Positions 43,098 through 58,574 of a stretch of 64,000 nt of DNA are shown here, piece after piece. How positions within the stretch are numbered: the first letter of the stretch is position 1; each line of letters opens with the position of its first letter. A program made the position numbers and the translations under genes. The DNA is from Stakelama portus (GTDB taxonomy: Bacteria > Pseudomonadota > Alphaproteobacteria > Sphingomonadales > Sphingomonadaceae), in the NCBI RefSeq assembly GCF_003171655.1, contig NZ_QFZL01000001.1, positions 434,001-498,000 on the forward strand, read 5' to 3'. The notes below the pieces were generated by a model that ran no database searches, was not told where the DNA came from, and saw only the letters and a list, made by a program, of their open reading frames with translations.

Positions 43098-45181
43098 CCG
43101 AAGTCTATCTGGGCAAGGGGAGCAAGCGGCGGTTGCTCCATCTGGGCAGGCTGCTGGGCGAAGGTGCGGCGGGCAAGGTCCATTCGATCGCCGAAATGCC
43201 AGGATCAGCGGCGAAGATCTATCATGGCGAAGCCGAATGCCGGCGATATGAAGCCAAGGTCGATCGCATGCTCGCCAACCCGCCCGAACTGGCGGCGGCG
43301 GTGCATGAGGGCAAACGCTATCCCCAGATCGCCTGGCCCGAAGCGAAGCTGTACGACAAATCGGGCCGGTTCATCGGCTTTGTGATGCCGGAAATCGATT
43401 TCCGGCGATCGACCAGCCTGGTCAATCTGTTGCAGAAGAACAGCCGCCGGGTCGAAAAGCTGTCGGACTATTATGGCTATCGCGTGTTGGTGGCGCGCAA
43501 CCTGGCTTCGGTGTTCGCCGAACTGCATCGCGCCGGCCATCACATGATCGACATGAAGCCGGCGAATCTGCGCTTCTATCCCTCGGTCAGCTGGATGGCG
43601 GTGGTCGATACCGACGGGTTCAGCATCGGCGGGGACGGGCGTATTCCCGCCGAACAGGTGAGCGATGAATATATCGCGCCCGAAAGCTGGAAGACGGCGC
43701 CCGCCGAACTGGGCGAGCAACAGGATCTGTTCGCGCTGGCGGTGATCATCTTTCAGTTGCTCGACAATGGCGTGCATCCCTTTGCGGGCAAGCCGAGCGC
43801 AGGGGCGGGCGCGCAGCCCGCCGATCTGCAGACGCGCATTCTGAAGGGGCTGTACGCCTATGGCGCCACACCGCCGGACGATGTGGTGCCGAGCGCGGCG
43901 AGCATTCACAAATCCTTCCGCCGCGCGACGCGGACCTTGTTCGACCGCGCGTTCCTGACCGGCACCAGCCGTCCTTCGGCCGCCGAATGGCGCGACCATC
44001 TCGACACGCTGATTTCGCAACTGGTTCCCTGTGCGTCCAAGCCCAACGAACATGCCCATTTCGGCATGGGATGCGGGTTTTGCGCGCATGACGCCCGCAT
44101 CACGGCATCGGCGCAAAAGCCCCGTCGCCGCCGTGCGGAGCGCGCGAAGCCGGTGCAGCCCGCCGCTGGTTTTGCAGTGGGGCCGGGCGGGCGTGGTACC
44201 GTGCCGATCCGGCAATTGCCGGTGCTTACGCCCCCGCTGCGCCGCCCGGTGCGACCGCGCGGCATTGGCGTGCTGGGCAGTGTCATGGCGCTATGTCTGG
44301 TCCTGTTGGGGACGATGTTGCTGGTGCCGCAGGACTGGTGGGCCATGGCGCATAACGGCGGTGTGGCGGTACGCGGATATGCCGATCCGGCGATCGAGCG
44401 CGTGGCGAGCTTCGAAATTCCCGACGATCCGCGCTATCCGGTCGACCGTTTCGATGGCGGCCGCGAATATCTGGTGATGCCCGGCGACGGCACGCTGACC
44501 GCCGATCTGCGCGACGGGCCGGGCGAGCAATATCCGCTGGTCAATCGCCTGGGCATGCACGAAAATGTGATCGGCCGTGCAAGCGCGCGCGGACCGGATG
44601 GCCGGCTCTGGATCTGGATCGTCCGGGAAAGCGACGGGTCTCCCGGCTTTGTGCAGGAAACGGCGCTGGTCCCTCAGGAAACCGGATTCGCCACCGACAT
44701 GACCGATTACGGATCGCTGTGCGGCACGCCGGGATCGGGGGCGAAGGCATCGCTCGATTGCGCAGTCGGTCGCGCTTCCGGCCTTGGTCGCAAGGTCGCC
44801 GAGCAATATCGCAGCGCGATTGCATCCTCGCGCGGCTATGACCGGATTTCGCTGACCGAAAACCGGCGGAACTGGGGAAACGACCTGCGGCAATGCGCAA
44901 GCACCTTCGATCCGGAGCCGTGCCGGATGCGAGTCAACCGGCGACAGGTGGACCAGTTCAAACGCGCCGGGGCGGCCGGCGAGATCGCCGATGCCGCGCC
45001 GACAGATGCGACGATATGGACCCCGAAACAGGACGCCGACCAGTCCAAATCGGACGGCGCGATGCTCAGTCGGGTGGTAGACTGTCCGAAATGCGACGAT
45101 AGTCGGCCGTTGTCGTTAGCGAGTCAGCGTGCCGCTCTAGCGCGCGATAGCTATTCAGAACCGCCCAGCCTCGCTCCGTAA
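43094..45181 (+). CDS. Membrane Ser/Thr protein kinase, YegI type, with zinc knuckle, SH3b and LprI-like domains
   Basis: 695 residues. The kinase domain (~15-310) has a Gly loop GEGAAGKVH (22-30), Lys41 (AAKIYH), a catalytic loop MIDMKPANLRF (Asp153, Lys155, Asn158) instead of HRD, and VVDTDGF for DFG. A Cys/His knuckle (CASKPNEHAHFGMGCGFC, 313-330) follows. A basic linker and one membrane helix (GIGVLGSVMALCLVLLGTMLLVP, ~390-412) come next. Outside lie an SH3b-like domain (~465-527) and a cysteine-containing LprI/DUF1311-like region (~543-623). The last ~37 residues overlap the modE-like gene on the other strand. It probably senses an envelope cue and phosphorylates cytosolic partners. Confidence 0.85.
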   Translation: MTEVYLGKGSKRRLLHLGRLLGEGAAGKVHSIAEMPGSAAKIYHGEAECRRYEAKVDRMLANPPELAAAVHEGKRYPQIAWPEAKLYDKSGRFIGFVMPEIDFRRSTSLVNLLQKNSRRVEKLSDYYGYRVLVARNLASVFAELHRAGHHMIDMKPANLRFYPSVSWMAVVDTDGFSIGGDGRIPAEQVSDEYIAPESWKTAPAELGEQQDLFALAVIIFQLLDNGVHPFAGKPSAGAGAQPADLQTRILKGLYAYGATPPDDVVPSAASIHKSFRRATRTLFDRAFLTGTSRPSAAEWRDHLDTLISQLVPCASKPNEHAHFGMGCGFCAHDARITASAQKPRRRRAERAKPVQPAAGFAVGPGGRGTVPIRQLPVLTPPLRRPVRPRGIGVLGSVMALCLVLLGTMLLVPQDWWAMAHNGGVAVRGYADPAIERVASFEIPDDPRYPVDRFDGGREYLVMPGDGTLTADLRDGPGEQYPLVNRLGMHENVIGRASARGPDGRLWIWIVRESDGSPGFVQETALVPQETGFATDMTDYGSLCGTPGSGAKASLDCAVGRASGLGRKVAEQYRSAIASSRGYDRISLTENRRNWGNDLRQCASTFDPEPCRMRVNRRQVDQFKRAGAAGEIADAAPTDATIWTPKQDADQSKSDGAMLSRVVDCPKCDDSRPLSLASQRAALARDSYSEPPSLAP

Positions 45182-45404
45182 CGCTGGCGCCGCCGCCGGG
45201 GATGGTTTCGACCAGCGGCGCGGCGAAACAGCGATTGCAGGTATCGACCAGCAGCCACGCGCGACGATAGCTCATGCCCAGCGCACGGGCGGCGGCGGAG
45301 ATCGAACCGGTGCGGTCGATCGCCTCCAGCAACGCGGCTTTGCCCGGTCCGAACGCGATATCCGGACCGGCATATATCTGGATCTTGAGCTTCAGCCGGG
45401 CGAT
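45066..45404 (-). CDS. modE: ModE-like winged-helix regulator with an apparent ATC start
   Basis: 112 residues if read from the ATC at 45404. AGGAGG (45415-45410) sits five bases before it. The reading IARLKLKIQIYAGPDIAFGPGK followed by LLEAIDRTGSISAAARALGMSYRRAWLL is the full ModE DNA-binding domain. The first usable NTG start (TTG 45332) would remove its first helix and strand. An ATG needs one base change (C to G at 45402). There is no molybdate-binding Mop domain, as in short alphaproteobacterial members. It should repress modABC from the operator just upstream. Its 3' end overlaps the kinase gene by 116 bases. Confidence 0.75.
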   Translation of the reverse strand: MARLKLKIQIYAGPDIAFGPGKAALLEAIDRTGSISAAARALGMSYRRAWLLVDTCNRCFAAPLVETIPGGGASVTERGWAVLNSYRALERHADSLTTTADYRRISDSLPPD

Positions 45405-45430
45405 GGCGGCCTCCTGTCGACGGAGCCTGA

Positions 45431-45452
45431 GCTATATACAGCAGAATATAGC
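45431..45452. promoter_or_regulatory. Mo-box-like operator between modE-like gene and modA
   Basis: GCTATATA (45431-45438) and AATATAGC (45445-45452) form a near-perfect inverted repeat with a 6-base centre (CAGCAG). This matches the TATATA-N6-TATATA core of ModE sites. It stands between the divergent regulator and modA, so both directions can be controlled by molybdate. Confidence 0.7.
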
Positions 45453-45496
45453 CTGGCTATGCGGGCGACGATGGAAAGCGGCTTGCGAAACGCGCG

Positions 45497-46300
45497 GTGA
45501 AGGCGCGCAGACCCATGCGGATGGCGTCGATCGCTGTTGCGGTCACGATCGCCATTGCCGCAATCGTCGCGCTACTATGGTCGCCGCAGCGGAGCCGGGA
45601 GGGGCCGGTCGTGCTGGCGGCGGCGAGCCTGCAGGAAGCGATGAGCGAAGCTGCGGATGCCTGGGCGGCGCAGGGGCATGCGCGTCCGCGCCTCAGCTTC
45701 GCGGCGTCCTCCGCGCTTGCGCGACAGGCGGCCAATGGTGCGCCGGCCGATCTGTTCGTTTCGGCCGACGAGGCGTGGATGGACGATCTGGAACGCAGGG
45801 GGGCGATCGCGCCCGGCACGCGCGCGACGTTTCTGGCCAATCGCCTGGTCCTGATCGCCGGCGTCGGGTCCGCCACGTCGGCCGACGGCGCAGGTGGCAG
45901 CGATATTGTCGCACTGCTGGGTGCCGACGGTCGGCTTGCCATGGCCGATCCCGATGCGGTTCCGGCGGGGCGTTATGGCAAGGCCGCGCTGCGCCATATC
46001 GGCCAGTGGCAGGCGCTGGAGCCGCGCCTTGCCCGGGCGGAGAATGTGCGCGCGGCGCTGGCGCTGGTCGAACGCGGCGCCGCGCCGCTGGGCATCGTAT
46101 ATGCGACCGACGCCGCCGCCGCGGACAAGGTGCGCGTGGTCGATACCTTTCCCGAGGATAGCCATCCCCCGATCCGCTATCCGCTGGCACGGCTGCGCGC
46201 CTCGACCAATCCCGATGCCGAGCCATTTCGCCGATTTCTGATGTCGCCCGACGCTGCTGCCATTTTCCGGCGCCACGGCTTTGTGCCGATGGCGGGCTGA
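45497..46300 (+). CDS. modA: Molybdate ABC transporter substrate-binding protein ModA
   Basis: 267 residues from GTG 45497 (ATG 45515 is possible). An uncleaved-anchor or signal segment (IAVAVTIAIAAIVALLW) leads to LAAASLQEAMSEAADAW, the ModA start pattern, with FAASSALARQAANGAPADLFVSADEAWMD and MADPDAVPAGRYG that line the oxyanion pocket. It captures molybdate, perhaps tungstate, in the periplasm. It is the first gene of modABC. Confidence 0.92.
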   Translation: MKARRPMRMASIAVAVTIAIAAIVALLWSPQRSREGPVVLAAASLQEAMSEAADAWAAQGHARPRLSFAASSALARQAANGAPADLFVSADEAWMDDLERRGAIAPGTRATFLANRLVLIAGVGSATSADGAGGSDIVALLGADGRLAMADPDAVPAGRYGKAALRHIGQWQALEPRLARAENVRAALALVERGAAPLGIVYATDAAAADKVRVVDTFPEDSHPPIRYPLARLRASTNPDAEPFRRFLMSPDAAAIFRRHGFVPMAG

Positions 46301-46303
46301 GCG

Positions 46304-46993
46304 ATGGACAGCGGCCAGTTCTGGACGATCGTCGTCCTGTCGCTTCAGGTGGGTGGCGTGGCGATCCTCGCGACGTTGCCGATCGCCTTTGCGCTCGCCT
46401 ATCTGCTCGCGCGCGGGCGGTTTCGTGGCAAGCTGCTGCTCGACGGAATCGTGCATTTGCCGCTCGTCCTGCCGCCGGTGGTGACGGGATGGCTGCTGCT
46501 GTTGCTGTTCGCGCCATCGGGGCCGTTCGGCAAAGTCACCCAGGCGCTGTTCGGCGCCACCGTGTTGTTCCACTGGACCGGCGCCGCGATCGCAGCGGGC
46601 GTGATGGCGCTGCCGCTGATGGTGCGGGCGATGCGGCTTTCGATCGAAGCGGTCGACCGCCGGCTGGAGGATGCGGCGCGCACGCTGGGCGCCGATCGCC
46701 GCCGGGTTTTCGCGACGATCACGCTGCCGCTCAGCCTGCCGGGCATATTGGCGGGCGCCGTGCTGGGATTTGCGCGCGCGCTCGGCGAATTCGGCGCGAC
46801 GATCACCTTTGTTTCGAACGTGCCGGGCCAGACCCGGACGCTGCCGCTCGCGATCTATTCGGCGCTGCAACTGCCCGATGGCGAGGGAATGGTGTGGCGG
46901 TTGGCGGCCGTGTCGGTGCTGCTCGCGCTGGCGGCTCTGGTTGGCTCTGAATTGCTTGCGCGGCGCGCGGGCAGGGGGCTGCATGTCCTTTGA
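46304..46993 (+). CDS. modB: Molybdate ABC transporter permease ModB
   Basis: 229 residues with five to six membrane helices and the coupling-helix motif EAARTLGA in the form EDAARTLGADRRRVF, plus GFARALGEFGATITF, a signature of ModB. It starts three bases after the modA stop. Confidence 0.93.
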   Translation: MDSGQFWTIVVLSLQVGGVAILATLPIAFALAYLLARGRFRGKLLLDGIVHLPLVLPPVVTGWLLLLLFAPSGPFGKVTQALFGATVLFHWTGAAIAAGVMALPLMVRAMRLSIEAVDRRLEDAARTLGADRRRVFATITLPLSLPGILAGAVLGFARALGEFGATITFVSNVPGQTRTLPLAIYSALQLPDGEGMVWRLAAVSVLLALAALVGSELLARRAGRGLHVL

Positions 46994-47597
46994 CATCGCC
47001 GTCGCATTGCATCGGGGCGATCGCGAAATCGCGTGCCGGATCGCGGCGGGCGAGGGGCTGACGATCCTGTTCGGCCCTTCGGGTGCCGGCAAGACCAGCA
47101 TATTGCATATGGTGGCCGGGCTGTTGCGCCCCGATCGCGGCCATATTCGCGTCGGCGACAGCCTGTTGTTCGATGCCGAGGGCGGAATCGACGTGCCGGT
47201 GGAGGCGCGGCGATGCGGCGTGGTGTTTCAGGAGCCCCGGCTGTTCCCGCATCTGCGTGTCGCGGCGAATCTGCGATATGGCATGGCGCCGGACGTCGAT
47301 CTGGCCGATCGCATTGCGGAACTCGATTTTCTGGGGATCGGGCATTTGCTCGACCGCTGGCCGCGCACCTTGTCGGGCGGCGAGGCGAAGCGAGTGGCGA
47401 TCGGACGCGCGCTGCTGTCCGATCCGCAATTTCTGCTGCTCGACGAGCCGCTATCCTCGCTCGACCCGGCGCGGCGCGAAGAGATCATGCAGGTGATCGA
47501 GCGGTTGCGCGACGTCGTGCGCCTGCCGATCCTGATGGTGACGCATGATCGGGAGGAAGCCGAAAGGCTGGGGAGCCGCATCATCGCGATGGCGTGA
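46983..47597 (+). CDS. modC: Molybdate ABC transporter ATPase ModC, short form
   Basis: 204 residues. Walker A GPSGAGKTS, Q-loop VVFQEPRLFPHL, signature LSGGEAKRVAIGRAL, Walker B LLLDEPLSSLD and H-loop VTHD are intact. The C-terminal TOBE/Mop domain of full-length ModC (~350 residues) is absent; the protein stops just after the ATPase. It overlaps modB by 11 bases. Confidence 0.92.
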   Translation: MSFDIAVALHRGDREIACRIAAGEGLTILFGPSGAGKTSILHMVAGLLRPDRGHIRVGDSLLFDAEGGIDVPVEARRCGVVFQEPRLFPHLRVAANLRYGMAPDVDLADRIAELDFLGIGHLLDRWPRTLSGGEAKRVAIGRALLSDPQFLLLDEPLSSLDPARREEIMQVIERLRDVVRLPILMVTHDREEAERLGSRIIAMA

Positions 47598-47623
47598 CGC
47601 GGCTCCGGTCGCAATTGGTCGGT

Positions 47624-49429
47624 TCAGGCGGCGTAAGCGTGCCCGGCGGATGTTTCGGCGGGGCTGCCCCGGCGGGCCGTCCTCGGTGCCGAAGCCTTGT
47701 TCCCCTGGACCGAGAAGCGTGCAGCCTGACGCGCCAGCGCTTCGGCTTCCGAAAGCAGGTTCCGCGCCGCTGCCGAGGTTTCCTCAACCATCGCCGCATT
47801 TTGCTGTGTCGCGCGATCCATGGCGCCGATCGCGGTGCTGACTTCGCTGAGCGCGGTCGACTGGGCGCGATTATCCTGTGCCATCGTCGCGACCTGGCCA
47901 TGGACTTCGCCGACATTCGTCGAAATATCGGCAAGCGCGCCATCGACCTTCTGCACCATGTCCACTGCGGCGACGATATCGGTCTGCGTCACGGTCAGCT
48001 GATCGCGGGCGCGCTTCGATTCCTCTTCGGCGCGCATCGCGAGCGCGGAAACCAGATCGGCGACTACCGCGAAACCGCGACCGGCTTCGCCTGCACGACC
48101 AGCCTCGACGGCAGCGTTCATTGCCAGCACGCGCGTCTGGAACGCGATCTTGTCGAGCCCTTCGATCACGCTGTCGATGCCCTTGGCGCTTTCCGACACG
48201 CGGCCCATCGCCTGAACTGCTTCGTCGGCGGTGGTCCGCCCGGTGGAAACCACTTCGATTGCCAGATCGGCGCGTTTGCGTGTCGCTTCGCCCGCGCCGG
48301 CATTGGTCCGCAGGCGCTCGTCCATCTGGGTGGTCGCTGCGGCAGTCTGTTCGATGCTGGCGGCATTGCCTTCGGTACGGCGCGCCAGATCCTCGGATGC
48401 AGCCGCGATTTCCTGCGAGCCGCCACGAATGCCTTCGGCGCGCAGCTTCACTTCGCTCACCAGCTCGGCGAGCGATTCCACAGCGGCATTATAATTCTTG
48501 CGCAGCGCGTGAAAGGCAGGCGGGAATTCGGCGTCGATCGTGGCGGTCAAATCGCCTTCCTGAAGGCGCGCCAGCGCCGCTTCGACAGTGGTCAGCACAT
48601 TGCGCTGGCGTTCCGCCTCGGCGCTGCGGATCGCGTCGGTTTCATGCTTTTGCGCAGCGGTGGCGCGAAGATGCTCCAGCGCGCTTGCCATGGCGCCGAT
48701 TTCATCGCTGCGATCGCGTCCGGGGATATCCGTCGCGGTATCGCCATCGGCGATGGCGGTCATTGCCGTGCCCATGCGCGAAAGCGGACGGAACAGCGAC
48801 CGGCAGGCAAAAAAGGCTGCGGTCCCGATCACGAGCGCGACGATGATCGAAACCAGCGCCATGCGGAAGCTGAGCGCGCGCAGTTCGGCGATCAGATCCG
48901 CCTTGGCAAGGCCGACATAGAGCACGCCGATGGTTTCTCCGGCGGCGTTCTTGATCGGGTCATAGGCAGTGAAATAGGGCTTGCCGAGAATATCGGCCTG
49001 GCCGCGAAACGGTTCGCCACGCCGCAGCACCGCATCGAATGTCGGACCGGCGGCCAGTTTGGTGCCCACGGCGCGGCTGCCGTCGTCCTTCATCACATTG
49101 GTCGAAACGCGGGTATCGCCGCTGAACACCGTGGCAGTCCCGCCGACCAGCTGCTTCACCTTGTCGACCGGCTCGTACCAATTGTTGAGCGCGCGATCGC
49201 CGACATAGAGCGTGTCGCCGTCGCGGCGAAATTCGGCGCCATATTGGTGGATCACTTCCCATGCGACCCGCATATTGGTTTCCTGCTGCGCCTCGGCCTT
49301 TCGCGTCGCATTCGCCGCGGCGAGATTATAGGTCACCAGAAAGCTTGCGATTGCCAGGACTGCGATTGCGAGGAGCGTAAGAAGCGTCGTTTTCGCGGCG
49401 AGCGACAAACGGTTCAGCCAGTTCAACAT
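47624..49429 (-). CDS. Methyl-accepting chemotaxis protein with a single Cache domain
   Basis: 601 residues from ATG 49429. A membrane helix (LLTLLAIAVLAIASFLVTY) is followed by a periplasmic Cache-like domain (TATVFSGDTRVSTNV, PYFTAYDPIKNAAGETIGVLYVG) and a second helix (ALVSIIVALVIGTAAFFA). HAMP and a HAMP-like helix pair come next, then the signalling domain. The hairpin tip reads DKIAFQTRVLAMNAAVEAGRAG and VVADLVSALAMRAEE, which departs from the common QTNxLALNAAVEAARAG and DEVRxLAxRS. It ends in a basic Ala-rich tail without a CheR pentapeptide. Confidence 0.9.
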   Translation of the reverse strand: MLNWLNRLSLAAKTTLLTLLAIAVLAIASFLVTYNLAAANATRKAEAQQETNMRVAWEVIHQYGAEFRRDGDTLYVGDRALNNWYEPVDKVKQLVGGTATVFSGDTRVSTNVMKDDGSRAVGTKLAAGPTFDAVLRRGEPFRGQADILGKPYFTAYDPIKNAAGETIGVLYVGLAKADLIAELRALSFRMALVSIIVALVIGTAAFFACRSLFRPLSRMGTAMTAIADGDTATDIPGRDRSDEIGAMASALEHLRATAAQKHETDAIRSAEAERQRNVLTTVEAALARLQEGDLTATIDAEFPPAFHALRKNYNAAVESLAELVSEVKLRAEGIRGGSQEIAAASEDLARRTEGNAASIEQTAAATTQMDERLRTNAGAGEATRKRADLAIEVVSTGRTTADEAVQAMGRVSESAKGIDSVIEGLDKIAFQTRVLAMNAAVEAGRAGEAGRGFAVVADLVSALAMRAEEESKRARDQLTVTQTDIVAAVDMVQKVDGALADISTNVGEVHGQVATMAQDNRAQSTALSEVSTAIGAMDRATQQNAAMVEETSAAARNLLSEAEALARQAARFSVQGNKASAPRTARRGSPAETSAGHAYAA

Positions 49430-49552
49430 CGATGGAGGGCTCCGACCGGGAAGGATTGCGGTGCGCGTGCGGACGCGCGTCAGTCCCAATTATAGAGCGG
49501 TCCGGGGCACCGGGCCGGGTCGAAACGGCCAAAATACGCCATTCGGGCAAAG

Positions 49553-49589
49553 AAAAAGCCGCCGCCCGGATGACCGGACGGCGGCTTTT
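49553..49589. terminator. Bidirectional intrinsic terminator after rpoC
   Basis: GCCGCCGCCCGG (49558-49569) pairs with CCGGACGGCGGC (49574-49585) with one mismatch and a four-base loop. Five A residues precede it and four T residues follow, so it can stop transcription from both sides. It lies 33 bases past the rpoC stop. Confidence 0.88.
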
Positions 49590-49621
49590 CTGTTTCGTTC
49601 AGGCCCGAAGGGCCCGGGCGA

Positions 49622-53908
<4,287 letters not shown>

Positions 53909-53941
53909 ATTCTTTCGTCCCTCTAGAGGGTGAATTTTCCG

Positions 53942-54139
53942 TCAGCGCTTCAGGAGCAGCAGAACCGTGACAATGAGGGAGATCAGCGCCAGCGCGCATC
54001 CCATGACGATTAGAGTAAGGTTATCAGCACGATAGCCGCTTGACACCACACCCAAACCGGCAGCCACAGAGACCAGTCCGAACGCCCATTTCGGCATTCG
54101 CCGCGACGGAAACATTTCGGTCTGAGCTCCGTTAGCCAT
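53942..54139 (-). CDS. Small two-helix membrane protein between rpoB and rpoC
   Basis: 65 residues. The ATG is three bases past the rpoB stop, with GGAG inside the end of rpoB about eight bases upstream. Two membrane helices (WAFGLVSVAAGLGVVSSGY and LTLIVMGCALALISLIVTVLLLL) and a short basic end (KR) are seen. No family was recognised. Its stop lies 33 bases before the rpoC start, so it must share the rpoBC transcript. Confidence 0.65.
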   Translation of the reverse strand: MANGAQTEMFPSRRMPKWAFGLVSVAAGLGVVSSGYRADNLTLIVMGCALALISLIVTVLLLLKR

Positions 54140-54142
54140 TGC

Positions 54143-58321
<4,179 letters not shown>

Positions 58322-58574
58322 GGAGTGTGTTCGCCTCGCTCGGTCAAAAATTCGTGCCCGTTTGCTGTCGGGGGCAGGGCGCAGTGCCATTCCAACGCGA
58401 AAAAGCCGCAATTCTCCCGGTTTTCAGGAAAACAGCAGCTTCAAGCGACTTGTTGGAACCCCCAACCGACAATTCCTATGATCCGCTGCGCAACGGCGGC
58501 TCATTTCCCGTCAGATGGAGTTGAAAGGGCCATATAGGGGGAATGTTGGATTTCGTAAAGGGGGCGATGGCGTT
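58322..58574. other. Leader and promoter region of rpoB
   Basis: About 250 bases between rpoB and the convergently oriented end of the CoA-transferase on the same strand. It must hold the rpoBC promoter. No L12 or L10 ribosomal protein gene is present. No reliable hexamer pair was settled on. Confidence 0.45.

Noticed and set aside
47594..49495. 633-codon open frame on the plus strand
   Set aside because: Antisense to the chemoreceptor gene, whose signalling domain is unmistakable.
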